A DNA stretch of 64,000 bases from Oscillospiraceae bacterium (GCA_902775565.1 CACYMP010000001.1:124001-188000); one strand, 5' to 3'; positions 34,089 to 43,828 are shown, counted from the stretch's first letter. Notes: generated by a model from the sequence alone, not told the origin. Numbers and translations: made by a program.

Positions 34089-34756
34089 CGGTTTTTGAAG
34101 GCGTACAGATCCTTTATGAAGACAATCATGTGATCGTCTGCAATAAGCCTGCGGGCGTACTGTCCCAGGGCGACGGGTCTGATGCTCCGGATATGCTCAC
34201 GATCCTCAAAAAATATATCAAACAGAAGTACGAAAAGCCCGGAGAAGTGTATTTAGGCCTCGTTCACAGGCTTGACCGTCCGGTATCGGGCGTAATGGTA
34301 TTCGCAAGGACATCCAAGGCTGCTTCCAGGCTTTCAGAGCAGATAAGGGCGGGAAAGACCGTTAAATGCTACAGATGCATTGTCAGCGGGATCGTTGAAG
34401 GTGAAGGAAAGCTCGAGAACTATATCCTCAAGGATTCAAAGACCAATACGGTTACCGTAACTGATGCGCCTGCCGGAGATGCCAAATTTGCAGTGCTTGA
34501 ATACAAGGCTGTCCGCTCGCAGGGCAATATGACGCTTGTCAACATAAAGCTCGGAACGGGCAGATCCCATCAGATAAGGGCTCAGATGGCCCATTTCGGT
34601 CATCCCATAGCTGGCGACAGAAGGTACGGAAAAGAAGGCAATGTCAATTATGACATCGCTTTGCAGTCCTACAGGTTCGAATTTGACCATCCGACCAAAA
34701 AAGAGCGCATGATCTTTGAGATTCCGGTGCCTTCATGCGCACCATGGTTTTCTTGA
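34073..34756 (+). CDS. RluA-family pseudouridine synthase without S4 domain
   Basis: A 227-residue synthase with the catalytic motif LVHRLDRPVSGVMVFARTS (nucleophile Asp in RLDRP) and GTGRSHQIRAQMAHFGHPI. It lacks the N-terminal S4 domain seen in the RluD-type enzyme at 1320, as do many small RluA/RluC-like members that modify tRNA or rRNA. It overlaps the methyltransferase gene by 16 bases, and its stop overlaps the -35 element of the ileS promoter. Confidence 0.9.
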   Translation: MDSELTVFEGVQILYEDNHVIVCNKPAGVLSQGDGSDAPDMLTILKKYIKQKYEKPGEVYLGLVHRLDRPVSGVMVFARTSKAASRLSEQIRAGKTVKCYRCIVSGIVEGEGKLENYILKDSKTNTVTVTDAPAGDAKFAVLEYKAVRSQGNMTLVNIKLGTGRSHQIRAQMAHFGHPIAGDRRYGKEGNVNYDIALQSYRFEFDHPTKKERMIFEIPVPSCAPWFS

Positions 34757-34782
34757 CATTATTTCCCATAAATATTTATAAT
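34753..34782 (+). promoter_or_regulatory. Strong sigma-A promoter of ileS
   Basis: Perfect TTGACA and perfect TATAAT with an 18-base spacer precede ileS. The predicted start gives a leader of only about 30 bases, too short for a T-box. Confidence 0.75.
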
Positions 34783-34821
34783 ATACAGTCACAAAAAATA
34801 GACTGAAGGGTAATACGCTTT

Positions 34822-37800
34822 ATGTACAAGAAAGTCTCAAAAGAGCTCAATTTCGTCGACCGCGAGAAGCAGGTCCTTGATTTCTGGAAAAAGAACGACA
34901 TCTATAAGAAGAGCATTAAGAAGCTCGAGGACGGAGCGCCTACGTTTACGCTCTACGACGGCCCTCCGACGGCTAACGGCAAGCCGCATATCGGACATAT
35001 CAAGACGAGAGTCATTAAGGACGTTATCCCGAGATATCATGCAATGAAGGGCGAGAACATCGTCTTCAAGGCAGGCTGGGATACACACGGACTTCCTGTC
35101 GAGCTCGAAGTCGAGAAGGCTTTGGGTATCAACGGCAAGCCTCAGATCGAGGGCTACGGCGTTGAGCCTTTTATCAAGAAGTGTAAGGAATCCGTCTGGA
35201 CCTACAAGGACCAGTGGGAGCACATGAGCGACCGCGTAGGTTTCTGGGCTGACATGGAGAACCCTTACGTCACATACGACAACAACTACATCGAGTCCGA
35301 GTGGTGGGCACTGAAGCAGATGTGGGACAAGGGCCTTATCTACAAAGGCCACAAGATCGTTCCTTACTGCCCGAGATGCGGAACCGCTCTTTCTTCTCAC
35401 GAAGTTGCACAGGGCTATAAGACCGTCAAGGAAAGGTCAGCTGTCGTAAGATTTAAGTGCGTTGACGAGGATGCATATTTCCTCGCGTGGACGACCACAC
35501 CGTGGACACTTCCTTCAAACGTTGCACTCTGCCTTAATCCTGACGCAGAATACTCAAAAGTTAAGGCTTGTGACGGTTTTACGTATTATATGGCTACGGC
35601 ACTTCTCGACACGGTCCTCGGCAGCCTTGCCAAGGATGGTGAGAAGGCATACGAGATCCTTGAGTCTTACAAGGGTACTGACCTTAAGGGCAGAGCTTAT
35701 GTCGCTCTTTACGAAGGTGCGGCAAAGGAAGCTGCAAACCAGAAGAAAAAGGCTCACTACACAGTCTGTGATGACTATGTAACGATGGAAGACGGTACCG
35801 GTATCGTTCACATCGCGCCCGCATTCGGTGAAGATGACGCAAGAGTAGGAAGAGACAACGACCTTCCTATGGTCCAGTTCGTTGATACAAGGGGTAATCT
35901 CACTGAGGAGACTCCTTTCGCAGGCAAGTTCGTTAAGGATGCGGATCCTGAGGTGCTTAAGGACCTCGATTCCAGAAATCTCCTTTTCTCTGCTCCGAAG
36001 TTCGAGCACGAGTATCCTTTCTGCTGGAGATGCGATACACCTCTGATCTATTTTGCAAGAAGCACATGGTTCATTGCCATGAGCAAGAAGAGAGACGAGC
36101 TCTTAAAGTCCAACGCAATGGTCAACTGGATGCCTGAGACCATCAGGGACGGCCGTATGGGCGACTTCTTGAGAAACGTAATCGACTGGGGTATCTCACG
36201 TGAACGTTACTGGGGCACACCGCTTCCGGTATGGGAGTGCGAGTGTGGCCACAGACACTGCATCGGTTCCATCGAGGAACTCAAGTCAATGAGCGATGAC
36301 TGCCCGGACAACATCGAGCTTCATAAGCCTTATGTTGACAACGTACACATCAAGTGCCCCGAGTGCGGCGGCAGGATGAAGAGGGTCACAGAGGTTATCG
36401 ACTGCTGGTTTGACTCGGGTTCAATGCCTTTTGCCCAGTATCACTATCCTTTTGAGAACAAGGAATTCTTCGAGTCTCACTATCCCTGCAATTTCATCTC
36501 GGAGGGTATCGATCAGACGAGAGGCTGGTTCTATTCGCTTATCGCTATCTCAACAGTTCTTTTCGGAAGAGCTCCTTTCGAGAACTGCATCGTAATGGGT
36601 ATCGTCCAGGATAAGGACGGCATCAAGATGAGCAAGCACTTAGGCAACGTTGTCGACCCTTGGGATGTATTGGATTCCCAGGGCGCTGATGCCGCAAGAT
36701 GGTATTTCTATACGGCAAACCAGCCCTGGCTGCCTTCAAGATTCTCAAAGGAAGCAGTTAACGACGGCATCAAGAAGTTCATTGGTACGTTCTGGAATAC
36801 TTATGCATTCTATGTAATGTATGCGGATATCGATAATTTCGATCCTACAAAGCATACACTCGACAAAGCAACTTTAGGCGCTATGGACAGATGGGTCCTT
36901 TCACGTCTCAATACGCTTATCAAGACAGTAACCGAGAAGATGGATGCTTATGACATCTCGCAGTCAGCAAGACTTATCCAGGACTTCACGGAAGAGCTCT
37001 CCAACTGGTATGTAAGACGCTGCCGTGACAGATACTGGGGTGCTGAAGAGACACAGGACAAGGTCAATGCTTACATGACTCTTTATACTGTCCTCGACAA
37101 CCTCACCAGACTGTGCGCACCGTTCGTTCCTTTCATGACGGAAGAGATCTATCAGAACATCGTATGTTCCGTTGACGCAAATGCACCTGAGTCAGTACAC
37201 CTCGCCAAGTATCCTGTAGCCGATGAGAGCCTCATCGATACAAAGCTCGAAGACGAGATGGAGCTCGTTCAGGAGATCGTAACATTAGGTCACAGCTGCC
37301 GTGAGTCCGCAATCCTCAAGAACCGTCAGCCTCTGTCTCTCATCTATGTCGTATCCGACAGGACGCTTGATGATGAATACAAGAGCATCGTTCTCGACGA
37401 GCTTAACATCAGGGAGATGGAAGTTCTTTCAGACGCTTCCAAGCTTGTTGATTACACATTCAAGCCCCAGCTCCGTACATGCGGAAAGAAGTTCGGCAAG
37501 AACCTCAATGCCGCAAAAGAGGTTATCGCAAATCTCCCCGGCAAAGAGACATACAATGCGCTCAAGGCAGGTTCCGTTAAGATCACTGTCGAGGGTGAGG
37601 AATATGAGATGACCGAAGAGGATTTCCTCATCGAGACGACACAGCCCGAGGGATTCTCAACGCAGAACTCCGGAGACCTTACGGTATCGATCTCGACTGT
37701 TCTTACAGAAGACCTCATCGAAGACGGTTTCGTCCGCGAGATGATCTCCAAGATCCAGACACAGCGTAAGGAGACCGGACTTGAGGTCACAGACCGTATC

Positions 37801-37968
37801 GTTCTCAAGTATTCAGGCAACGACAAGCTCGCTTCCATCATCGAAAAGAAGAAGGAATTCCTTGCTTCTGAAGTGCTTGCTACGGATATCGTTGCAGGCG
37901 AAGGCTCCAATGCCAAGGAATGGAACGTAAACGGCGAGAAGATCACATTCTCGGTCGAGAAAGCTTGA
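34822..37968 (+). CDS. ileS: Isoleucyl-tRNA synthetase, class 2 (eukaryote-like) type
   Basis: Class I synthetase of 1048 aa charging tRNA-Ile. HIGH at residues 56-59 follows PPTANGKPHIGH, and KMSKH at 602-606 replaces KMSKS. The CP1 editing domain contains WTTTPWTLPSN. PFCWRCDTPLIYFARSTWF and DWGISRERYWGTPLP mark the longer, eukaryote-like IleS2 group, which lacks the C-terminal zinc finger of IleS1 and is generally insensitive to mupirocin. That property is predicted, not shown. It has its own strong promoter. Confidence 0.95.
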   Translation: MYKKVSKELNFVDREKQVLDFWKKNDIYKKSIKKLEDGAPTFTLYDGPPTANGKPHIGHIKTRVIKDVIPRYHAMKGENIVFKAGWDTHGLPVELEVEKALGINGKPQIEGYGVEPFIKKCKESVWTYKDQWEHMSDRVGFWADMENPYVTYDNNYIESEWWALKQMWDKGLIYKGHKIVPYCPRCGTALSSHEVAQGYKTVKERSAVVRFKCVDEDAYFLAWTTTPWTLPSNVALCLNPDAEYSKVKACDGFTYYMATALLDTVLGSLAKDGEKAYEILESYKGTDLKGRAYVALYEGAAKEAANQKKKAHYTVCDDYVTMEDGTGIVHIAPAFGEDDARVGRDNDLPMVQFVDTRGNLTEETPFAGKFVKDADPEVLKDLDSRNLLFSAPKFEHEYPFCWRCDTPLIYFARSTWFIAMSKKRDELLKSNAMVNWMPETIRDGRMGDFLRNVIDWGISRERYWGTPLPVWECECGHRHCIGSIEELKSMSDDCPDNIELHKPYVDNVHIKCPECGGRMKRVTEVIDCWFDSGSMPFAQYHYPFENKEFFESHYPCNFISEGIDQTRGWFYSLIAISTVLFGRAPFENCIVMGIVQDKDGIKMSKHLGNVVDPWDVLDSQGADAARWYFYTANQPWLPSRFSKEAVNDGIKKFIGTFWNTYAFYVMYADIDNFDPTKHTLDKATLGAMDRWVLSRLNTLIKTVTEKMDAYDISQSARLIQDFTEELSNWYVRRCRDRYWGAEETQDKVNAYMTLYTVLDNLTRLCAPFVPFMTEEIYQNIVCSVDANAPESVHLAKYPVADESLIDTKLEDEMELVQEIVTLGHSCRESAILKNRQPLSLIYVVSDRTLDDEYKSIVLDELNIREMEVLSDASKLVDYTFKPQLRTCGKKFGKNLNAAKEVIANLPGKETYNALKAGSVKITVEGEEYEMTEEDFLIETTQPEGFSTQNSGDLTVSISTVLTEDLIEDGFVREMISKIQTQRKETGLEVTDRIVLKYSGNDKLASIIEKKKEFLASEVLATDIVAGEGSNAKEWNVNGEKITFSVEKA

Positions 37969-37979
37969 GGTTTTAGATA

Positions 37980-38711
37980 ATGCTGACGACACTGTTCCAG
38001 TCAGGACTCGGTCCCAAAGAGATCATTTACTATGGCCTGATCATTTTCTTTGCGCTTATGCTGTCATTCTCCATTCATGAGTTCATGCACGCATTTGTTG
38101 CTGACTGGCTCGGTGACAGCACGCCCCGCAATATGGGCCGTCTGACGATGAACCCTCTGGCTCACCTTGATCCCATAGGAACGGTCCTGCTGCTTGTGGC
38201 AGGATTCGGATGGGGTAAGCCTGTCATGTATAATCCGAACAGGCTTAACAGGTTCAAGAGCTCAAGGGTAATGAACATTATGGTCCATCTGGCAGGTGTC
38301 ACCGGCAACTTCGTGCTTGCTTTGCTGTCGGGAGTTATCGCGACTCTTATCACCTGCCTGGGAAGAAACGTGATCGCAGGATCAGGCGCAGCTTCCATAG
38401 CTTTATCCACGATCGTATTAGCGTTCAGTTACACTCAGACGTTCTCGCTGATGCTGCTTGCGTTTAACCTTCTCCCGATCCCGCCTCTTGACGGCTTTCA
38501 TGTGTTGGAGGAACTTCTTCCTTACAGGATCAGGAGCAAGGAAGGATACCGCAAGTTTGAGATGTTTTCGCCTTATGCCATATGGGTCGTTTTCATTCTA
38601 AGCCGCATGACCGGATTAAACATTTTGAGCCAGGTCATCTCATGGATCGAGCTGCCTTTTGCGTTGGTGATCAACGGCGCATGCTATCTGGTCAGTCTGC
38701 CATTCGGTTAA
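37980..38711 (+). CDS. Site-2 protease family metalloprotease (M50)
   Basis: A 243-residue membrane zinc protease. HEFMH at residues 33-37 is the HExxH motif, and LPIPPLDGFHVL supplies the third metal ligand aspartate. Several hydrophobic segments surround them. Its substrates are unknown; family members cleave anti-sigma factors or small membrane proteins, and it lacks the PDZ domain of RseP (54227). It lies just before scpA, a common neighbour in Firmicutes. Confidence 0.9.
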   Translation: MLTTLFQSGLGPKEIIYYGLIIFFALMLSFSIHEFMHAFVADWLGDSTPRNMGRLTMNPLAHLDPIGTVLLLVAGFGWGKPVMYNPNRLNRFKSSRVMNIMVHLAGVTGNFVLALLSGVIATLITCLGRNVIAGSGAASIALSTIVLAFSYTQTFSLMLLAFNLLPIPPLDGFHVLEELLPYRIRSKEGYRKFEMFSPYAIWVVFILSRMTGLNILSQVISWIELPFALVINGACYLVSLPFG

Positions 38712-38723
38712 GGGTCATTTCAG

Positions 38724-39482
38724 ATGGCAGTGTCTGCAGCAAAACCTGAAATACGAATCCATCACTTTGAAGGTCCTCTGGATCTTCTTTGTCATCTTAT
38801 CGAGAAGAATGATATCGATATCTACGATATCCCGATCTCGGAGATAACATCGCAGTATATGGATTACCTTTCCGCGATGAAGAGCCTTGATATGGATGTC
38901 GCGTCCGAATTTCTCCTGATGGGAGCAACTCTTGTTCACATCAAGTCAAGGATGATGCTCCCGGGCAAGAAGAGTGACGGAACAAACGGTGCAGAAGAAG
39001 ATCCGAGAGAAGAACTCGTAATCTCGCTGATGCGCTATAAGAGATGCCGCGTTTTCGCCAATGAGCTTCGTGAGCGCCGTGCGAAATATGAAGGCGCGAG
39101 ATTCAGGACCAGGATGACTGCCAAAGAACTCGGCATAGATACGAAGAAGATATCGTCTGATTTCGAAAAGGACGAGTTCGAAAAAGCGATCGATGAGATC
39201 AATAACCGCAATGAACTGCGTTTTAACGACATCTCGGCTAAGATCAAGCATATCTTAAGACGTGACAAGATCTCCGTTAAAGAGAGGATGAAGTCTCTCT
39301 GGCTTACTATTACCAAGAAAGGCAAGCTGTTCTTCTCGGAACTCTTTAAAGGCAAGAAAGTCGAGAAAATCGACAGGATCGTCAGTTTCCTCGCGATACT
39401 TGAACTGGTAAGGAACAATGACATAACCGCGGAGCAGAAGGGCAGCTTCGAAGATATCTTAATTGAAGAGAAGAGAAAGTGA
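38724..39482 (+). CDS. scpA: Segregation and condensation protein ScpA (kleisin)
   Basis: Kleisin subunit bridging SMC heads in chromosome condensation. The N-terminal SMC-neck-binding part is clear (FEGPLDLLCHLIEKNDIDI), followed by FLLMGATLVHIKSRMMLP, an acidic linker, and a C-terminal winged helix (VSFLAILELVRNNDI). At 252 aa it is full length. It lies 12 bases after the protease gene and its stop abuts scpB, its partner. Confidence 0.95.
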   Translation: MAVSAAKPEIRIHHFEGPLDLLCHLIEKNDIDIYDIPISEITSQYMDYLSAMKSLDMDVASEFLLMGATLVHIKSRMMLPGKKSDGTNGAEEDPREELVISLMRYKRCRVFANELRERRAKYEGARFRTRMTAKELGIDTKKISSDFEKDEFEKAIDEINNRNELRFNDISAKIKHILRRDKISVKERMKSLWLTITKKGKLFFSELFKGKKVEKIDRIVSFLAILELVRNNDITAEQKGSFEDILIEEKRK

Positions 39483-39484
39483 TT

Positions 39485-40159
39485 ATGGAAGACGAATTCA
39501 GAGTAACAGCACAAGAACTCCCGGGGGCTATCGAATCGCTTCTTTTCGTTTCAGGAGACCCGATATCGGCCGATAAGCTCGCAGAACTCTTAAACGTTAA
39601 GAAGTCTGCGGTTGAAGAGGCGCTCAAGAGCCTTGTTTCCAGATATAAGAACAATCCGTGGGGCGGACTTGAGATCAGGAAGATCGAGGAGGCCTACGCG
39701 ATAATGACAAGACCCGAACAGAAGAAGTTCATCGAAAGGCTTTATGCTCCCAAGGCTCAGGTGCCTTTGTCACAGGCTTCTTATGAGACGCTGGCCGTTA
39801 TCGCATATAACCAGCCCTGCACGAGAGCCCAGGTTGAGACCGTAAGAGGCGTTTCTTCAGACTCGATCATCTCAAGGCTCTTAGACCGCGGATGGATAGA
39901 GGAAGCAGGTTATCTGGACGCTCCGGGAAGGCCTGCGCTTTTTGCGACGTCGAAGCAGTTCCTGACGGAGTTCGGCATAGAGTCCGTAGACGATCTGCCG
40001 CCTATGGAGCTTATGAGCTATCAGACGATCAGGGATATGGAGAACTCTCTGCGTGAAGCCGCCGGCGGTGAAGACAAACAGATCACGATAGATTCGATAA
40101 TGGGCGGCAAACCTTCTGAGGAAGCTCAAGGAGAGGAAGAAGACAATGGAGACGATTGA
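39485..40159 (+). CDS. scpB: Segregation and condensation protein ScpB
   Basis: Winged-helix partner of ScpA. Landmarks are the N-terminal GAIESLLFVSGDPIS and the second winged helix VIAYNQPCTRAQVETVRGV followed by SRLLDRGWIEEAG. An acidic C-terminal tail is present. The ATG was chosen over an in-frame GTG six bases upstream. The 3' end overlaps the RpiR gene by 14 bases. Confidence 0.94.
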   Translation: MEDEFRVTAQELPGAIESLLFVSGDPISADKLAELLNVKKSAVEEALKSLVSRYKNNPWGGLEIRKIEEAYAIMTRPEQKKFIERLYAPKAQVPLSQASYETLAVIAYNQPCTRAQVETVRGVSSDSIISRLLDRGWIEEAGYLDAPGRPALFATSKQFLTEFGIESVDDLPPMELMSYQTIRDMENSLREAAGGEDKQITIDSIMGGKPSEEAQGEEEDNGDD

Positions 40160-41039
40160 GACCATTGAGACTATAGAACGCAGTTATCAGGGACTTTCCA
40201 AAGGACATAAGGCGATAGCTGATTTCATATTGAAGAGCTATGACAAGGCCGCATACATGACGGCTGCAAAGTTAGGCGAAGAAGTCGGAGTATCCGAGTC
40301 TACGGTAGTCAGATTTACGACTGAACTCGGATTTGAAGGTTATCCCCAGTTCCAGAAAGCACTTCAGGAAGACTTAAAGTCAAAGCTCACATCGGTCCAG
40401 CGTCTTGATTATACCGACAAGTTCTCAGGCGATGCAGATGCTGTGAAGGCGGTAATGACACAGGATATCTCCAACCTCAAGGAGACATTGGAAAGCATAG
40501 ACGAGAAGGAATTTGCCCGTGCGGTAGATGTTATTTTGAAAGCCAGAAAGATATACATCATGGGCATCAGGGCTTCGCAGCCCCTTTCCGAGTTCATGCA
40601 CTTTTACATGGCAGTCCTTTTCGATGATGTAGTGCTCGTCAGAAGTACATGTACGAATGAACTTTTTGAGCAGATAATGCCGATAGGAGAAGGCGATGTC
40701 ATGATCGGGATCTCTTACCCCAGGTATTCGGCGAGGACCATCAATTCGATGGAATATGCCAAGAAGAAGGGCGCTACGACTATCGCCATTACCGATAAGG
40801 GCGGCACTCCCATGACCGAGCACGCTGATGTCGGCCTTTTTGCCAAATCATCCATGGCTTCTTTTGTTGATTCGCTGACGGCGCCGCTGTCTCTTATCAA
40901 TGCGCTTCTCGTAACTTTAGGAATGCACAGAAAAGAACACATCAAGGAATCGCTTGCTTCGCTCGAGACCCTCTGGTCCCAGTACCGCGTTTATGAGACC
41001 GGCCGTGACCGTAAGGATGACAGCGACTTTATTTTATAA
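40146..41039 (+). CDS. RpiR/MurR-family transcriptional regulator
   Basis: A 297-residue regulator with an N-terminal helix-turn-helix (AKLGEEVGVSESTVVRFTTELGFEGYPQF) and a C-terminal SIS domain (about 120-260) that binds a phosphosugar. The first ten residues are a short repeat (ETI x3) caused by a nine-base tandem repeat that overlaps the end of scpB; this may be a recently created start. Family members control sugar or amino-sugar catabolism, but no sugar operon is adjacent, so the target is unknown. Confidence 0.88.
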   Translation: METIETIETIERSYQGLSKGHKAIADFILKSYDKAAYMTAAKLGEEVGVSESTVVRFTTELGFEGYPQFQKALQEDLKSKLTSVQRLDYTDKFSGDADAVKAVMTQDISNLKETLESIDEKEFARAVDVILKARKIYIMGIRASQPLSEFMHFYMAVLFDDVVLVRSTCTNELFEQIMPIGEGDVMIGISYPRYSARTINSMEYAKKKGATTIAITDKGGTPMTEHADVGLFAKSSMASFVDSLTAPLSLINALLVTLGMHRKEHIKESLASLETLWSQYRVYETGRDRKDDSDFIL

Positions 41040-41063
41040 GTATCAAATTAAGGAGAAACATAT

Positions 41064-41738
41064 ATGAGTATTTATCAGATCGCGATCGACGGACCTTCAG
41101 GATCAGGCAAGAGCACACTCGCAAAGGGCGTTGCCAGGGAACTCGGCATCATGTACCTCGATACCGGCGCAATGTACCGCACATGTGCTGTCGCTTCCAT
41201 TAAGAGAGGCATCAACGCCAAAGATCCCGAAGCGGTAAAGAAGATGATGGAAGAGGTAAAGATCGATGTTAAGTTCATCGACGGCGTCCAGCACATGATC
41301 CTTGATGGTGAGGACGTAACGGGCGAACTTCGTACACCCCAGACATCCATCGCCGCATCAGACGTTTCGGCGCATCCGGTCGTCAGGACCGCTATGGTAT
41401 CTCTTCAAAGAGAGATCGCGAAGAACCAGACATTTGTCGTTGACGGAAGAGACATAGCATCTGTAGTTCTTCCTGATGCCAAATACAAGTTCTTCGTTGT
41501 ATGCGCACCTGAAGTAAGGGCAGAGAGAAGACTTGCCGAGCTTGAGGCTGCAGGCGATCACTCACAGACAAAAGAGGAAGTATTAAGAGATATCCTCTAC
41601 CGTGACGAGCAGGATTCCAAGAGAGCGACATCACCTCTCATCCAGGTGCCTGAAGCGATCGTTATAGATACCGGAAAGTACGACATTGAAGGAACTAAAG
41701 CGTTCCTGCTGTCACATCTGGACGAAGAGGATAAATGA
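41064..41738 (+). CDS. cmk: Cytidylate kinase
   Basis: Phosphorylates CMP and dCMP. P-loop GPSGSGKSTLAKGVA at residues about 9-23, LDTGAMYRT, VVDGRDIASVVLPDA, and the lid region AERRLAELE match the family; 224 aa is normal. AAGGAG precedes the ATG. It overlaps the IspH-S1 gene by four bases, as in most Clostridia. Confidence 0.97.
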   Translation: MSIYQIAIDGPSGSGKSTLAKGVARELGIMYLDTGAMYRTCAVASIKRGINAKDPEAVKKMMEEVKIDVKFIDGVQHMILDGEDVTGELRTPQTSIAASDVSAHPVVRTAMVSLQREIAKNQTFVVDGRDIASVVLPDAKYKFFVVCAPEVRAERRLAELEAAGDHSQTKEEVLRDILYRDEQDSKRATSPLIQVPEAIVIDTGKYDIEGTKAFLLSHLDEEDK

Positions 41739-43765
41739 AAGTAACCGTAGCGCAGTCATCAGGATTTTGTTTTGGAGTAAAGAATGCCGTAGCGGCTGCG
41801 GAAGAGGCAGTCAGTAACAGTGCGGGCGGCAAGCTCGTTATGCTCGGCGAGATCGTCCATAACGGTTATGTGGTCGACAGACTTTTGCAAAGAGGATTTA
41901 CCATCTGTGAAACGGCGGAGGAATGCCCGGAAAAATCTGTTGTGATAATCAGGGCACACGGAGTAAAACCATCAGATATTGCTATTTTGAAAGCAAAAGA
42001 ATGCGAGATCAGGGACATGACATGTCCGTTCGTGTCCAAGATACATAAGATCGTCAGGGAACACGCCGAAAACGGGATGAATATAATAATCGCAGGCACA
42101 AAAGGACATCCCGAGGTCACGGGAATTTTGGGCGAAGCGGAAGGAACCGGTGTGAAAACAGCCGTCATAAAATCTCCCGAAGATCTCGAAAACCTTGATT
42201 TTCCGCTGTCTTCAGCGATTTTGGTGTCGCAGACGACATTCTCTTCGGAAGTGTTCAAAGATATTTGTAAAAAAGCCGAAAATCAAATTGCATTTAAATA
42301 TCTTTTTGATACAATATGTATTACGACTGAAAGTAGGCAAAAGGAAGCCGCGTCGCTCTCTGGGGAATCCGATTCGATGCTAGTCATCGGCTCGTCTCAC
42401 AGTTCGAACACCACTAAGCTTTTGGACATCTGCAAAGGTCGCTGTGCAAGAACATTCCTTGTAAACTCCGCCGAAGAGGCCGGAAGGTTGATTGCCGAAG
42501 GCAAGATATTACCGGATGAACGGGTTGGGATTACAGCGGGTGCATCTACACCGGAAGCTATTATTTTGGAGGTTGTTCAAAAAATGAACGAAGACGAGAA
42601 CAAGAAGAACGAGAATCAGAATGTTGACAGCGAGTTTGCCAACGCTCTTGATTTATTAGCGCAGGTCAGGAGAGGCGCCATTGTTAAAGGTACTATCACA
42701 TCAGCTGATAGCGATTTTGTTTACGTTGACGTCCATGACAAGTCCGAGGGTAGGATCGCAAGAAGAGAATTTGAATCCGATCCTGATTTTGATCTTGATA
42801 AGGCAGTTGCCGAGCATGCAGAAGTTACCGTTAAGGTAAGAAGCATCAAGAACTCAGATCAGGGCAAGGAGATCATCCTTTCCAAGAACGATGTAGAGGC
42901 TGAGAAGGGCAGAGCCGAGATCGAAGAGGCTTTCAACAGCAAGACTCCCATCGAAGTTAAGATCACACGCACCGTCAAGGACGGTCTCATCGGTACTTTC
43001 AAGGGTATCGACGTATATATCCACAGAACACAGATCAAGCACGGCGAAGTTAAGGATCTTGATCCTTACATCGGCCAGACAATGGAGATCCGTATCACAA
43101 AGTTTGACACCGAGAAGGGCAGACTCAGGATCTCCGGCAGCCACCGCGTTATCGCTTCCGAGGAGCGCGCTAAGAAGTCTGCAGAAGTCTGGGACAACAT
43201 CGAGGAAGGCAAGCACTACATCGGTACAGTCAGAAGCCTCGTTGATTTCGGTGCTTTCATTGACATCGGCGGCGTAGACGGACTCGTACATGTTTCCGAG
43301 CTTTCTTGGAGCCGCAATGCTAAGCCTTCTGACGTTCTTAAGGTTGGCGATCAGGTTGAGGTCTATGTTAAGTCCTTCGATAAGGATACAAAGAAGATCT
43401 CCCTCGGTTACAAGAGACTTGAGGACGATCCTTACTACAACATCGAAGAGAGAATGCCTTTGGGCTGCATCGTTAAGGGTACAGTAGTACGTCTCACCAA
43501 GTTCGGTGCTTTCGTACAGCTCGAACCCGACCTCGACGCTCTCTGCCATGTTTCCCAGATCTCTTCTGAGAGACTCGACAAGCCCGAGGATGCTCTCCAT
43601 GTTGGTCAGGAAGTTCAGGCTCAGGTTACAGAGATCGATCCCGAGAAGAGAAGGATCTCCATCTCCATCAAGGCTGTTGCTCCTATCGATCCCGTAAAGA
43701 GTGAAGAAGCTGCTGCTGAGGAAGCACCTGCAGAGGAAGCTCCCGCTGATGGCGAAGAGGCTTGA
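41735..43765 (+). CDS. ispH-rpsA: IspH - ribosomal protein S1 fusion
   Basis: One 676-residue polypeptide. Residues 1 to about 285 are IspH, the [4Fe-4S] HMBPP reductase ending the MEP pathway, with cluster cysteines Cys12 (SGFCFGV), Cys97 (MTCPFV) and Cys195 (DTICITTESRQ). Then come four S1 RNA-binding motifs (about 310-645) and an Ala/Glu-rich tail. Fusions of this kind are known in Clostridia and are annotated as bifunctional. The S1 half uses the strongly biased codons of highly expressed genes while the IspH half does not. It provides, with Dxr and IspG in this window, three of the MEP-pathway steps. Confidence 0.96.
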   Translation: MKVTVAQSSGFCFGVKNAVAAAEEAVSNSAGGKLVMLGEIVHNGYVVDRLLQRGFTICETAEECPEKSVVIIRAHGVKPSDIAILKAKECEIRDMTCPFVSKIHKIVREHAENGMNIIIAGTKGHPEVTGILGEAEGTGVKTAVIKSPEDLENLDFPLSSAILVSQTTFSSEVFKDICKKAENQIAFKYLFDTICITTESRQKEAASLSGESDSMLVIGSSHSSNTTKLLDICKGRCARTFLVNSAEEAGRLIAEGKILPDERVGITAGASTPEAIILEVVQKMNEDENKKNENQNVDSEFANALDLLAQVRRGAIVKGTITSADSDFVYVDVHDKSEGRIARREFESDPDFDLDKAVAEHAEVTVKVRSIKNSDQGKEIILSKNDVEAEKGRAEIEEAFNSKTPIEVKITRTVKDGLIGTFKGIDVYIHRTQIKHGEVKDLDPYIGQTMEIRITKFDTEKGRLRISGSHRVIASEERAKKSAEVWDNIEEGKHYIGTVRSLVDFGAFIDIGGVDGLVHVSELSWSRNAKPSDVLKVGDQVEVYVKSFDKDTKKISLGYKRLEDDPYYNIEERMPLGCIVKGTVVRLTKFGAFVQLEPDLDALCHVSQISSERLDKPEDALHVGQEVQAQVTEIDPEKRRISISIKAVAPIDPVKSEEAAAEEAPAEEAPADGEEA

Positions 43766-43792
43766 TTTTCAGGCATTAAGCTGAATTAACGT

Positions 43793-43828
43793 CAGACCCC
43801 GGATGATTTGTCCGGGGTCTGTTTTTTT
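43793..43828 (+). terminator. Rho-independent terminator after ispH-rpsA
   Basis: An 11-bp perfect GC-rich stem (CAGACCCCGGA with TCCGGGGTCTG), a seven-base loop and seven T residues. Confidence 0.95.

Noticed and set aside
35000-38000. KMSKH in IleS as a damaged active site
   Set aside because: Variation of the last KMSKS residue is common in this synthetase group and the lysines are intact.
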